From assembly GCA_964478165.1 (NCBI GenBank), contig CAYZGU010000010.1, positions 62,001 to 126,000 of the forward strand: a stretch of DNA of 64,000 bases, in the 5' to 3' direction. A program made the translations under genes and the position numbers. Position 1 is the stretch's first letter, and every line of letters starts with the position of its first letter. This document shows positions 25,181-34,168 of this stretch, piece by piece. Source of the stretch: CAYZGU01 sp964478165. GTDB taxonomy: Bacteria; Poribacteria; WGA-4E; JAJDTR01. Below the pieces are notes generated by a model, which was not told where the DNA came from, searched no databases, and saw only the letters and a list, made by a program, of their open reading frames with translations.

Positions 25181-27316
25181 ATGCGAAAACTGTCAATTTG
25201 TGTTATTTGTTTATCTGCTTTTACTACATCCTATCTTCTGGCTCAAGATGCTTTTCTGCTTAAAATTCCTGAAACTTCGGATCAACAACTCTACAGCCTG
25301 AGACAGAGGTACGGCGTCAAACTCCGCTATCGCACCCCCAATTTTTCGATTGTTCAGGGCGATCGGAGTGCGCGACATGCGCTATATACCGCAGAAGTCC
25401 TCGATCGCGTTCTTCCTCGGTTTAACTACTATCTGCTTCGGGTTGACGGACCTACAACGGCCGAAAAATATGGCGAAATTGTTGACGAATTTGGCGGATT
25501 GTTTTTGATTAAATTACTTGGTTCTTTGGAAGGCAAGCTATTCGAAATTCCTGGGCACAATCGTGCTAGAGTTCCCACGGAGGTGTACATTCCTCAATCT
25601 GATGGAAGGTTCTTCGCACCGAGTGTTCTACGGTTGCCTCAGCAGCAAGTTGCGATTCGGTCGCTGCTGCAAGATGTTGACGTGAGTCGTTGGATTGCGC
25701 AGATAACAGCACTCACCGAAAATGAAAGCCTCGATCAACCGGGTCAGCTTTTTAGAAGCCGCTACTCACTTCGTGTACGAGAGGCGGTCCAATTCGATGG
25801 AAAACCTGAGCCCGATCACGCCTGTGATAATGCGGCCGATTATATTGCGCAACAGTTCCGGGATTACGGTCTATCTGTTGAGTTTGATTCCTTTGTCCAT
25901 CGTCGTCGATCTGCCCTTGGCAACCTGCTTGGCGAGTACGTGATGCGAAATGTTGTTGCTACATTACCGGGGAAAGGACCAAATAGGGATCGCGTCTATT
26001 TGATGGTTGGTCACTATGATAGCATCTCTTCTAAATCCGCCGGATGGCACGATAATTGGCGCGTGTTGCCCGCGCTGGGGGCGTCTGACAATGCTTCAGG
26101 AATTGCGGAGTTGCTTGAGACAGCGCGAATCTTGAGTCAGCAAGCGTTCGACTTCACCATCCGATTTGTCGCCTTTTCCGGCGAGGAGTTATTTCTCTTT
26201 GGGAGTAAGCACTATAGCAGGCTTGTGGCCGCCCGTGGCGACCCGATTGCGGGCGTCTTGAACTTCGATCTTTTGGGCCATGATGCAGATGGTATTCTGG
26301 ATGTACATGTTTTGGGCGATGAGCAGTCACAGTGGTTGGTCAATGCCTTCGCGACGGTCGCAGAACGTTATGGTATCGAGGTTGATTTGCGTAAAAAAAA
26401 CGATCCGGGTTTTATCTTTAGCGATCATTCGCCTTTCTGGGAGATAGGTGTTCCAGCGGTTATGATAGCGGAAGAATCCACGTTTGATGCACCTGAGTCC
26501 ACCGACTATATTCATAGTGAGGAAGATACGCTTGAGAAAATTACTCCACGATTGGGACAAGTGGCTGTGCAGTTAGCCGTGGGAACCCTTGCTGAACTTG
26601 CTGGTCCGATGCTAGGTCCAGATCAGGCAATAAACGGCGCACCGGATATTTACTGGGAGCCTGCGGAAATCAATGTCTCTCAGACTGTTGCTTCGAAGTA
26701 TGAACTAATTATAGTTAGCGCAACGTTAAGAAATAGTGGGCCCGTTAGTGTCGAGGGGCTTACGGTTCAGTTCATCGCGATTAGACCGGATGGTGACACC
26801 GACTTGATTTCAGAGCAGAATATAGATCTCGATGCAGGTGAATCGCAGATGGTTGAAACAGCCTTTAGCGCATCAATGCCAGGGATATTCACGCTACGTG
26901 GGATTGTGAACAATGATACGCGTGTGTTTGAATCGGATTTTGGAAACAACAGTATTGAGACCGAATTGGGCGTAACTGCTGGAAGGTTAACCATTGATAG
27001 TATCATGGCATATCCAAACCCGATTAACTTTGGGCTGAGGGATGCCGTTCTAAATTTATCCTATGTGCTAGATCGAGATGTTGATGTAACTGTTGCTCTG
27101 TATACCGGAATAGGAGAGAAGATCTATGAACAACTTTTCCAAGCGGGAACTAATGGTGGACGCATGGGGTTGAACGATGCGTTTAACTGGGAAGGCCGAA
27201 ATTCCCATGGCAATCAGGTCTCCGGCGGTGTATACATCTGTCAAATCAATGCGATCGGTTCAGATGGAGAGTCGAAAAACGCAAACATAAAATTGGCTGT
27301 AATCTCGCACCTCTGA
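25181..27316 (+). CDS. Secreted M28-family aminopeptidase with FlgD/T9SS-like C-terminal domain
   Basis: 711 residues. Signal peptide at residues 1-21 (KLSICVICLSAFTTSYLLA). Peptidase M28 core at roughly 270-455 with all zinc-ligand motifs: GHYDS (about 275-279), GASDNASG (about 300-307, bridging Asp), SGEE (about 329-332, general base and zinc Glu), NFDLLGHD (about 360-367) and YIHSEED (about 443-449). It should be a di-zinc amino- or carboxypeptidase outside the cytoplasm. Residues about 490-600 look like an Ig-like/CARDB stretch (LRNSGPVSVEGLTVQFI). The last 85 residues (YPNPINFG ... NGGRMGLNDAFNWEGRN ... VSGGVYICQINA) match the FlgD Ig-like or type A sorting domain used by type IX secretion in Bacteroidetes relatives. 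Divided from murQ by 132 bases; upstream of a gap. Confidence 0.88.
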   Translation: MRKLSICVICLSAFTTSYLLAQDAFLLKIPETSDQQLYSLRQRYGVKLRYRTPNFSIVQGDRSARHALYTAEVLDRVLPRFNYYLLRVDGPTTAEKYGEIVDEFGGLFLIKLLGSLEGKLFEIPGHNRARVPTEVYIPQSDGRFFAPSVLRLPQQQVAIRSLLQDVDVSRWIAQITALTENESLDQPGQLFRSRYSLRVREAVQFDGKPEPDHACDNAADYIAQQFRDYGLSVEFDSFVHRRRSALGNLLGEYVMRNVVATLPGKGPNRDRVYLMVGHYDSISSKSAGWHDNWRVLPALGASDNASGIAELLETARILSQQAFDFTIRFVAFSGEELFLFGSKHYSRLVAARGDPIAGVLNFDLLGHDADGILDVHVLGDEQSQWLVNAFATVAERYGIEVDLRKKNDPGFIFSDHSPFWEIGVPAVMIAEESTFDAPESTDYIHSEEDTLEKITPRLGQVAVQLAVGTLAELAGPMLGPDQAINGAPDIYWEPAEINVSQTVASKYELIIVSATLRNSGPVSVEGLTVQFIAIRPDGDTDLISEQNIDLDAGESQMVETAFSASMPGIFTLRGIVNNDTRVFESDFGNNSIETELGVTAGRLTIDSIMAYPNPINFGLRDAVLNLSYVLDRDVDVTVALYTGIGEKIYEQLFQAGTNGGRMGLNDAFNWEGRNSHGNQVSGGVYICQINAIGSDGESKNANIKLAVISHL

Positions 27317-27634
27317 GTGCGATCCCTGTCAACAGAAGCGTATCGGCAAGTCCATTGTTGATTGTGTGATTGACGACATTGGTAAGCATGTGCTTGATAA
27401 TCCGGGGCGATACGGGGCGGAACAAAGTTGCCCACCGCGTTCGTTGCGTCAAACTGTCAATGGCGCCTACAACCTAAGACTTCGTATGTCGTTGGTGGGA
27501 TATCACACAAAAGGTTTTCACGTGTTTGACACGGCGGTGTAAAACAACCTGGGCGGAGATCTTTAGAGTTTGAATCGGAGTCCGGGGTAAAATCCGAGAG
27601 GATTATTCGGAGATCTGTGTGCAGCACGCAGTTG
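27317..27634. other. Intergenic region between M28 peptidase and cytochrome c gene (convergent)
   Basis: About 320 bases between convergent genes. Short overlapping minus-strand frames (27241-27452) look like shadows. No T-tailed hairpin is obvious. Confidence 0.4.
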
Positions 27635-27997
27635 TCATTGCTTTCTTCTCTTTAGAGCGTCGTAAACCAGGAATTCGACAATCTGATCCGCTTCCTTCGT
27701 TCTCAACCCCGATCCCGCCTTTCTCATCATTTGTTGGACATATTTCCGCCAAGAATCTGGTGGGAATGCCGAGTTAATAGGCCTAGCGAGTGTATGACAA
27801 CGACTGCATTTTTTGGCGAAAAGCCCGTAATATTCTTGCATCTTTGGTGCATAGTTAGAAACATCAATAAAATTCGGTCCACTGTCCGCCGGAAAGCCCA
27901 TGTGGGTGCCATCTGGGACCTTGAGCGTCCCAATTGTTAAGGCGATGATTAAGCCGATGACGAGTAAGACAATAATGCACACCACTGTCGTTGGCAT
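27635..27997 (-). CDS. Membrane-anchored monoheme cytochrome c-like protein
   Basis: 120 residues. One N-terminal transmembrane helix (about residues 4-25, VVCIIVLLVIGLIIALTI), then an exported domain with a single heme site CSRCH at about 64-68 and a downstream Met/His-poor segment; a Met at about 89-90 (QQMMRKAG) could be the sixth ligand. The wording YYGLFAKKCSRCHTLARPINS and WRKYVQQMMRKAG resembles small cytochromes of the c-551 or dissimilatory electron-transfer type. It would carry electrons in the periplasm. The gene follows the acidic TPR gene by 12 bases on the minus strand, so they are probably co-transcribed. It lies just upstream of, but divergent from, the complex I operon. Confidence 0.75.
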   Translation of the reverse strand: MPTTVVCIIVLLVIGLIIALTIGTLKVPDGTHMGFPADSGPNFIDVSNYAPKMQEYYGLFAKKCSRCHTLARPINSAFPPDSWRKYVQQMMRKAGSGLRTKEADQIVEFLVYDALKRRKQ

Positions 27998-28009
27998 CTC
28001 TTCATACCC

Positions 28010-28474
28010 TTACTCGTTGGCCTTTAACCTATCGATTCGTCGTTGGGCTGCTTGTCCTAGATGATGATTGTCAAAATCACTGGCAACTTTCTCGAAGATC
28101 GTCAGTGCTTTGACATCCTGTTGAAGCTTTAGATGAGATTCCGCCATCCAATAAAAAGACCTGACAAGTGCCTCATTCGGTTTTTCTTCACCGTCAGGAC
28201 CGCTCTCTGTGGGTGCACCGTGTTCTTGTTCATAGTCAATCGCTGATGCGAACATCTGGATGGCTTCTTGGTAATTTCCGTCGTCGTGATAGGCTTTGAA
28301 GGCGAGGTACAGACTTAGATCGTCGCTATTGTTGCGAAGAAAAGCTAATTCATCTCGAACCTCTTCTACCGAATTTTCTTCTGCGTTCTCTTCTGCGTTC
28401 TCTTCTGCGTTCCCTTCTCCCGCTTCATCCAGTTGGATATCATCCAATTCTTGGTTTTCTGCAATTTCAGCCAT
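28010..28474 (-). CDS. Acidic tetratricopeptide protein with short NAEE repeat
   Basis: 154 residues. Residues about 22-36 are a tandem NAEE repeat, encoded by several near-identical 12-base units (seen on the plus strand as TTCTTCTGCGTTCTC-type repeats near 28377-28417). The rest is alpha-helical with two TPR-like units: LYLAFKAYHDDGNYQEAIQMF and SFYWMAESHLKLQQDVKALTIF. No signal peptide is seen, so it is cytoplasmic or loosely membrane-bound. Such YbgF/TPR proteins serve as scaffolds. Directly upstream of the cytochrome gene. The acidic repeat length is likely to vary between strains by slippage. Function unknown. Confidence 0.7.
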   Translation of the reverse strand: MAEIAENQELDDIQLDEAGEGNAEENAEENAEENSVEEVRDELAFLRNNSDDLSLYLAFKAYHDDGNYQEAIQMFASAIDYEQEHGAPTESGPDGEEKPNEALVRSFYWMAESHLKLQQDVKALTIFEKVASDFDNHHLGQAAQRRIDRLKANE

Positions 28475-28765
28475 TCAAATCGCCCTCCAGTTAGATATTA
28501 CTTTTAATATATCGAGTGTAGTATACCAAAGATCGGCGTGTAATGGCAACGGTTAAAGGGCTGACGCTCGTACCGGCTTGTGGCCGAGTGGTTCCGCTGT
28601 GGAAAGATGTAGTCCGCGGCAACGGATAAACGAGGGCTTCCCGGTGTTGGTGAAAATCCTGGTAGGTCGTGCTCGGTTCAGCCTCGTCACTGAAATTGGT
28701 TTGATGTGCTTTGGGGAGACTGATTCGCGATGCATTCGGCATCCGTGTCGTCGTTGATTTTTGTG
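28475..28765. other. Upstream part of the nuo intergenic region
   Basis: About 290 bases ahead of the nuo promoter. Minus-strand frames at 28491-28742 and 28553-28873 overlap each other and show no family features. No RNA gene recognised. Confidence 0.4.
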
Positions 28766-28794
28766 TTGCAAACGATTCCGATCTGTTATATAAT
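28766..28794 (+). promoter_or_regulatory. Strong sigma-70-type promoter of the nuo operon
   Basis: TTGCAA (28766-28771, 5 of 6 to the -35 consensus), exactly 17 bases, TATAAT (28789-28794, perfect). Transcription would begin near 28801, with a leader of about 70 bases to nuoA. Confidence 0.8.
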
Positions 28795-28872
28795 TTAGTC
28801 TGCTTTGGTTTGTCCTAAGTGGGTTTGATTTTGTGAAGTTCTCCACAATCACTCGAAAAGATAGTAGGGACA

Positions 28873-29298
28873 ATGCTTTTCAATTTCGCAAATGTGTTGA
28901 TTTTCTTGTTCGTCGGTTGTGCTTTTGTGGCGCTTAACCTCGCGGTGTCTCGGATGCTTCAGACGAAGCTATTTATGGAAGAGAAGTTCATCCCCTATGA
29001 GTGTGGTGAAGATCCGGTTGGTGATTCCCGAATAAAATTCAACACGCGTTTCTACGTTATCGCGTTGATTTTTTTGATCTTCGATGTCGAGGTGGTGTTC
29101 TTGTTTCCCTGGGCTGTTGTTTTTCGCGAAATTGGTGTGCTTGCTTTCGTGGAGATGTTAATCTTTATTTCGATTCTCCTGGTTGGACTGGCCTATGTTT
29201 GGATGAAGGGCGATCTTGAATGGATTCGTTCGCTCCAGCCGGAGATTCATGGCATTTCTGAGGAAGACAAGGCGAAGGGAAAGAACGGTTTGTTATGA
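28873..29298 (+). CDS. nuoA: NADH-quinone oxidoreductase subunit A
   Basis: 141 residues, three predicted membrane helices (about 5-25, 57-78 and 88-108). The cytosolic loop between helices 1 and 2 has YECGEDPVGDSRIKFNTRFYVIALIFLIFDVE (given in part here as YECGEDPVGDSRIKF and LIFLIFDVEVVFL), the family signature including the conserved Cys and acidic residues near the quinone site. It is the first gene of an 11-gene complex I operon and overlaps nuoB by the sequence ATGA. Confidence 0.95.
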   Translation: MLFNFANVLIFLFVGCAFVALNLAVSRMLQTKLFMEEKFIPYECGEDPVGDSRIKFNTRFYVIALIFLIFDVEVVFLFPWAVVFREIGVLAFVEMLIFISILLVGLAYVWMKGDLEWIRSLQPEIHGISEEDKAKGKNGLL

Positions 29299-29909
29299 TT
29301 GTTGATGAGAAACTTGACAAGAATGTCATTGTAACTTCAGTGGACGCAGTTGCGAATTGGGCACGTGCCTCGTCGCTTTGGCCGATGACTTTTGGCTTGG
29401 CGTGTTGTGCCATAGAATTTATGGCGACCGCGGCGTCTAATTACGATCTAGATCGATTTGGCGCAGGTGTGCCACGTGCGACGCCCCGACAATCCGATTT
29501 GATGGTGATTTCTGGTACTGTTACGTTGAAAATGGCAACGCGGATTAAACGTCTCTACGAGCAAATGCCTGAGCCAAAGTATGTGATTTCTATGGGGAGT
29601 TGCGCTACTAGCGGTGGGCCATATTGGCAACACGGTTATCATGTCCTAAAAGGGGTAGACCGGATTATTCCTGTCGATGTTTATGTGCCTGGTTGCCCGC
29701 CTCGACCTGAGGCCTTAATTGAAGGATTACTCAAGTTGCAGGAGAAGATTAAGACACAGACGGTTGCTAAACGCCCCTATCTCCCATTCTTGCGGAAACT
29801 TTATACCAAGACAGAGTTCAAGGAAAAAGAAGCTGCGGAAGCCGCGGAAGTTAGGGAGGAAGACCCCACAAAGGAACAACCCGTTCAACGTGAGGCAGCT
29901 GCGGACTAA
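29295..29909 (+). CDS. nuoB: NADH-quinone oxidoreductase subunit B (N2 cluster)
   Basis: 204 residues. Carries the last iron-sulfur cluster, N2, that passes electrons to quinone. Ligands: tandem cysteines in LACCAIEFM (about 39-40), SMGSCATSGG (about 104) and VPGCPPRPEAL (about 134). The conserved RQSDLMVISGT lies between. After about residue 165 there is an acidic tail (AAEAAEVREEDPTKEQ) of about 35 residues beyond the usual end. Its start codon overlaps nuoA's stop. Confidence 0.96.
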   Translation: MIVDEKLDKNVIVTSVDAVANWARASSLWPMTFGLACCAIEFMATAASNYDLDRFGAGVPRATPRQSDLMVISGTVTLKMATRIKRLYEQMPEPKYVISMGSCATSGGPYWQHGYHVLKGVDRIIPVDVYVPGCPPRPEALIEGLLKLQEKIKTQTVAKRPYLPFLRKLYTKTEFKEKEAAEAAEVREEDPTKEQPVQREAAAD

Positions 29910-29972
29910 CAGATTCGATCGATTTAGTTAAAAAGGAGACCAGCAGCGCATTGGCGGTTTTTTCTAACTGCG

Positions 29973-30467
29973 TTGCATTTTTTTGTGACATCGAAAGAGA
30001 TCTACACAAAACTTAAAGATAAATTTGGCGACGTAATTCTATTGCTTCAGGATGCTGTTGTTGATTCTCACATTCTGGTTAGCCCCGAGGGAATATCTGA
30101 TGTGGCACGCTATCTCGCGGAAGATGAGACTTTGGTCTTTGATTCGTTGATGTGTTTGAGTGGTGTTGACCTGGGCGTTAACGAATCGGATTTTGAAGTT
30201 GTGTACCATCTTTTCTCAATGACTCACCGGCATAGAATCGTCCTTAAAGCCGTCCTGCCCAAAGATAATTCGCACATACCTACTGTCGAAGATGTTTGGA
30301 AAACAGCTACTTGGCATGAACGGGAGACCTACGATTTGTACGGAATTGTGTTCGAAGGGCACACCGATCTGCGGCGGATACTGATGCCAGATGATTGGGA
30401 AGGCCACCCACTGCGCAAAGATTACAAGGACCCTGAATTCTATAGAGGAATGAGGGTCCCGTATTAG
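29973..30467 (+). CDS. nuoC: NADH-quinone oxidoreductase subunit C
   Basis: About 164 residues. The complex I 30-kDa motif is present near the end: ERETYDLYGIVFEGHTDLRRILMPDDWEGHPLRKDY (residues about 110-146; key parts ERETYDLYGI and GHPLRKDY). NuoC is a peripheral-arm subunit next to NuoD. It is separate, not fused to NuoD. Start unclear: TTG 29973 or GTG 29985; an AAGGAG at 29933 stands too far from either, and the frame is open upstream. NuoD begins 16 bases after the stop. Confidence 0.92.
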   Translation: MHFFVTSKEIYTKLKDKFGDVILLLQDAVVDSHILVSPEGISDVARYLAEDETLVFDSLMCLSGVDLGVNESDFEVVYHLFSMTHRHRIVLKAVLPKDNSHIPTVEDVWKTATWHERETYDLYGIVFEGHTDLRRILMPDDWEGHPLRKDYKDPEFYRGMRVPY

Positions 30468-30483
30468 GTTAAAAATCGAGATT

Positions 30484-31662
30484 ATGGAATCAACACAGTC
30501 TGAAAGCAAGTTCATCGAATTGAAGCCATTTGCGGATGAGATGATCGTGAATATGGGCCCCCAACATCCAAGTACCCACGGCGTGTTGCGGCTTGAATTG
30601 AGGCTTGATGGCGAGGTGGTCCGCGAAGCAATCCCCCACATTGGTTATCTACATCGTTGTTTTGAGAAACATTCCGAAAACTTGTCGTACCCACAAATCA
30701 TCCCGTTCACGGACCGGATGGACTACATTGCGGCGATGAATCAGAACTGGGGGTTTTGCCTGGCTGTTGAGAAGCTTATGGAGGCTGATGAAAAGAAGAA
30801 CTTTGAAGTTCCTGAGCGGGCAGAATACCTGCGAGTGCTAATTTGCGAACTCAATCGGATTGCAAGCCATCTTCTAGCTTTCGGCACTTATGGCATGGAT
30901 CTTGGCGCGTTCACGCCGTTTCTGTATGCTTTTAGAGATCGTGAAAAAATACTCCTGCTCTTCGAGCAAGTCTGTGGTGCACGACTGACCTATAACTATG
31001 TAAGGATTGGCGGTGTTTCGAGAGATCTCCCGAAACAATTCCTTGATGAGGTCAGAGAGTTTATTGACTACTTTGAACCGAAGGTTGATGAATATAACGA
31101 TCTCCTCACAGGCAATAGTATTTTCATTGAGCGAACCGCAGGGGTGGCGGTGATGTCGCAAGAGATGGCAATTAGTTACGGAGCGACAGGGCCGAATCTC
31201 CGCGGGGCGGGGATGCAATGGGATTTGCGCAAAGACGAGCCGTATTCAATTTATGATCGCTTTGACTTTCAAATTCCATATGGCAAGGATGTGCCCGAGA
31301 TTGGTGTGGTTGCTGGAGATTGTTGGACCAGATACAAAGTGCGGATGGATGAGTTAAAAGAATCTGTGCACATTATCCGGCAAATTCTTGAAGGTGGCAT
31401 TCCTGATGGGCCAATTTTGGCAGATTTCAAGGCGGTGCGTCCGCCTAAAGGGGAGATTTTCTTTCGGAGCGAAGCGCCGCGCGGGGAACTTGGATTCTAC
31501 ATTGTGAGTGATGGAACGCCGAAGCCCGTTAGGGTAAAAGCAAGGTCCCCGGGTTTTAGTGCCTTGAGTGCGCTGACGGAATTGAGCAGGGGCTTGATGG
31601 TTGCTGATATTATTGCGATTATTGGCAGTATTGATATTGTAATGGGAGAGGTCGATCGCTAG
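30484..31662 (+). CDS. nuoD: NADH-quinone oxidoreductase subunit D
   Basis: 392 residues, the usual 49-kDa subunit, which forms the quinone pocket with NuoB. Motifs: MGPQHPSTHGVLRLEL (about 21-36), GYLHRCFEKHSEN (about 53-65), TDRMDYIAAMNQNWGF, ASHLLAFGTYGMDLGAFTPF, TGNSIFIERTAGVA and the C-terminal VMGEVDR. Key His and Tyr at the quinone site (in QHPSTHG and TDRMDY) are kept. Downstream nuoH begins 9 bases later. Confidence 0.97.
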   Translation: MESTQSESKFIELKPFADEMIVNMGPQHPSTHGVLRLELRLDGEVVREAIPHIGYLHRCFEKHSENLSYPQIIPFTDRMDYIAAMNQNWGFCLAVEKLMEADEKKNFEVPERAEYLRVLICELNRIASHLLAFGTYGMDLGAFTPFLYAFRDREKILLLFEQVCGARLTYNYVRIGGVSRDLPKQFLDEVREFIDYFEPKVDEYNDLLTGNSIFIERTAGVAVMSQEMAISYGATGPNLRGAGMQWDLRKDEPYSIYDRFDFQIPYGKDVPEIGVVAGDCWTRYKVRMDELKESVHIIRQILEGGIPDGPILADFKAVRPPKGEIFFRSEAPRGELGFYIVSDGTPKPVRVKARSPGFSALSALTELSRGLMVADIIAIIGSIDIVMGEVDR

Positions 31663-31670
31663 GGGTTGGA

Positions 31671-32936
31671 ATGCCAGACGTTGTGCATCAAATTACTGAA
31701 AATTCATCAGAGGGGTTGGTTCAAGCCACGGGTAATTGGGCAGAAGAATTTGTTCAGAATCGATTGATTCCACTCTTGGAGCATCTACCCTTTGTGTCCC
31801 AGGGTGCGGCCGAGCAATTTCCCGTTTCCCTGGGAACGATATTGGTCATGGTAGCATCTTGTGGTGTGTTCGCAGCAATCGTTCCACTTATTCCATTAGT
31901 CTTGGTGTTGGCGGAACGGAAAGTTTCCGCCCAAATTCAGAATCGGACGGGCCCTATGCGAGTTGGACCCTGGGGAACGCTTCAAACATTAGCAGATGGC
32001 GTTAAGTTGATTTTTAAAGAAGATTTCATCCCGCCTGAGGGTGATAAGGTCCTCTTTGTGTTGGCACCATATATTATCTTCTCGTGCTCCTTTGCCGCAT
32101 TCGCTGCCATCCCGTTTGGTGAGCACCTGTTAATTAGTGATTTCAACATAGGAATTTTTTACATTATGGCAATTTCCTCTGTGGTGGTCATGGGCGTTAT
32201 AATGGCGGGTTGGTCGTCCAATAGCAAGTGGTCTCTTTTAGGTGCGCTCCGTTCTGCCGCGCAGATTGTCAGCTATGAAATCCCACTCGGTCTTTCGATT
32301 CTCGTGGTTGTCATGTTGGTTGGTAGTCTAAATATGCAGGCCATCGTTGGGGCTCAGTCGAACGGAGTTTTTACCTGGTTGGTGTTTCGCTCGCCCTTTA
32401 CTTTCATCGCTTTCTTTATTTTCTTTATCTCCTCAGTTGCCGAAGTCAACCGCACTCCTTTTGATTTGCCAGAAGCCGAATCAGAAATTGTTGCGGGATT
32501 TCACACAGAATACAGTGGTATGCGGTTCGCACTATTCTTTATCGCTGAATATGCCAATATGTTTGCTGTGAGTGCAATCGCTGCGACACTGTTTCTTGGA
32601 GGGTGGGAGGGCATTCTACCAGGCTATGATTTTCTCGGGGGTATGCCAGGATTTGTGGTAAAAACGCTCTTTCTGGTTTTCATCATGATGTGGGTGAGAT
32701 GGACGTTACCAAGGCTCCGTGTCGATCAAATGATGAATCTCTGCTGGAAATATTTCTTGCCAATCTCATTTTTCAACATTTTGGGTGTTGGGATTTGGGG
32801 GCTGATTTTTCCAAAAGACTCGAGATTCAGCATCCTCGTTAGTTTAGTTTTCATCGCTATAGGCATTATTATTGCGTATGGTGTGGTCGTTAGAAATTTG
32901 TCCAAATCCTCTAAGCCTCAACCGAGCTCGGTATAA
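31671..32936 (+). CDS. nuoH: NADH-quinone oxidoreductase subunit H
   Basis: 421 residues, with an N-terminal extension of about 50 residues before the first helix and eight or nine membrane helices. Signature ERKVSAQIQNRTGPMRVGPWG (given in part: ERKVSAQIQNRTGP) and EVNRTPFDLPEAESEIVAGF-type quinone-chamber loop (EVNRTPFDLPEAES) are intact. NuoH links the quinone site to the proton-pumping arm. It starts nine bases after nuoD. Confidence 0.96.
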   Translation: MPDVVHQITENSSEGLVQATGNWAEEFVQNRLIPLLEHLPFVSQGAAEQFPVSLGTILVMVASCGVFAAIVPLIPLVLVLAERKVSAQIQNRTGPMRVGPWGTLQTLADGVKLIFKEDFIPPEGDKVLFVLAPYIIFSCSFAAFAAIPFGEHLLISDFNIGIFYIMAISSVVVMGVIMAGWSSNSKWSLLGALRSAAQIVSYEIPLGLSILVVVMLVGSLNMQAIVGAQSNGVFTWLVFRSPFTFIAFFIFFISSVAEVNRTPFDLPEAESEIVAGFHTEYSGMRFALFFIAEYANMFAVSAIAATLFLGGWEGILPGYDFLGGMPGFVVKTLFLVFIMMWVRWTLPRLRVDQMMNLCWKYFLPISFFNILGVGIWGLIFPKDSRFSILVSLVFIAIGIIIAYGVVVRNLSKSSKPQPSSV

Positions 32937-32950
32937 CACTAAAGAAAAAC

Positions 32951-33610
32951 ATGATGAATCAATATTTTGCCAATATCTACAAGGCGTTGTATACAGTGGT
33001 AATTGGTATGCGCATTACGTTCAAACAGATGTTCCGACATGCTGTAACGCATCAATATCCCTATGAGCGACCTTTTGAGAAGAAGCGTAATGTACGCGAG
33101 ATTCCAAAAGGGTATCGGGGACAGTTGTTCAACCGCATTGAAGATTGTATCGGTTGCAAGAAATGCGAGATGATCTGTCCTGTGGATTGTATTTCTATTA
33201 CAACCCAAAAACTTCCCAAAGGTGAGCGGCTGTGGGATAGCAAGAATGTAATCCATCTCAAAGATAACACACAGGTCATCGGTGTCGTTGAGGGTGAAGA
33301 AAAAGTTCCCGCGGACGCTACGGTTGTGGTTAATATGCGCGATAATGAGACACGTGAGATCGCAAGTGCCGAGATCGCACGTGTTGTTGAGAGGAAGCCT
33401 GTCATTTTCTATCTTGATAAATTCGACATTGATATGTCGTTGTGTATGTATTGTGGCCTTTGTACTGAGGTTTGCCCAACGGAGTGTCTGATAATGATAG
33501 ATGATATGAGCGGTATCGAGTACTCAACATTCGATAGAATGGATCTCATTTTCCCGTTTGCAAAGCCAGAAATGTATGACCAACTGTCAACCTCTGAGTC
33601 TAACGATTAG
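32951..33610 (+). CDS. nuoI: NADH-quinone oxidoreductase subunit I (two 4Fe-4S), enlarged
   Basis: 219 residues. Two ferredoxin-type cluster motifs: CIGCKKCEMICPVDC (about 60-74) and CMYCGLCTEVCPTEC (about 158-172). These hold N6a and N6b, which feed the N2 cluster. Between them lie about 83 residues, roughly 40-45 more than in most NuoI, including EGEEKVPADATVVVN and DNETREIASAE; this insert is of unknown role. N-terminal amphipathic helix (about 8-30) is present. Confidence 0.95.
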   Translation: MMNQYFANIYKALYTVVIGMRITFKQMFRHAVTHQYPYERPFEKKRNVREIPKGYRGQLFNRIEDCIGCKKCEMICPVDCISITTQKLPKGERLWDSKNVIHLKDNTQVIGVVEGEEKVPADATVVVNMRDNETREIASAEIARVVERKPVIFYLDKFDIDMSLCMYCGLCTEVCPTECLIMIDDMSGIEYSTFDRMDLIFPFAKPEMYDQLSTSESND

Positions 33611-33640
33611 CCCGCTTCCCAATTTAATGGCAAAACAGTT

Positions 33641-34168
33641 ATGGAATTTGTCGCGATTAAATCACTAGTATTCTATGCTTTTGCGCTTTTTACAATCGCA
33701 TCCGCTATCCTCGTGGTAACGGTGCGGAATATAGTTCACGCGGCCTTCTCTTTGATGATAATGCTATTTGGAGTTGCCGGGTTGTACGTATTTCTGCAAG
33801 CTGATTTCCTGGCCGCGACCCAAGTCATCGTCTATGTTGGTGGTGTTTTGGTCTTGATTCTTTTTGGGGTTATGATGACAAGTGGTCGACTTGATATGCG
33901 GATTCAGATTGAGCGTGGTCAGCTTGTCTGGGGTGGACTGGTCGCTGCCCTAATTCTCCTGCTGTTGTTGAGTGTGATTTCTAACACGCCACAATGGAAG
34001 GGAATTGAGGATGATGGTGTAATCCTCGAACCGACGACGCACCATATTGGCGAGATGATTATGAAAGGCGAATTTCTGTTGCCGTTTGAGGTTATCTCAA
34101 TTCTACTGCTAGTTGCTTTGATCGGGGCTGCTATGATTTCGCGTCAGGAGGTCAGGGGAGAAGAATGA
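33641..34168 (+). CDS. nuoJ: NADH-quinone oxidoreductase subunit J
   Basis: 175 residues, five predicted membrane helices. The family motifs NIVHAAFSLMIMLFGVAGLYVFLQADFLAATQVIVYVGG (key parts NIVHAAFSL and QVIVYVGGVLVL) are clear. Its stop codon overlaps the nuoK start (ATGA at 34165-34168), so they are translationally coupled. Confidence 0.96.
   Translation: MEFVAIKSLVFYAFALFTIASAILVVTVRNIVHAAFSLMIMLFGVAGLYVFLQADFLAATQVIVYVGGVLVLILFGVMMTSGRLDMRIQIERGQLVWGGLVAALILLLLLSVISNTPQWKGIEDDGVILEPTTHHIGEMIMKGEFLLPFEVISILLLVALIGAAMISRQEVRGEE

Noticed and set aside
28010..28474. CRISPR-like array from the repeated TTCTTCTGCG units
   Set aside because: Units are 12 bases, contiguous, without spacers, and in frame inside a gene.
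28553..28873. 106-codon minus-strand frame upstream of nuoA
   Set aside because: It covers the very good nuo promoter and shows no protein family features.
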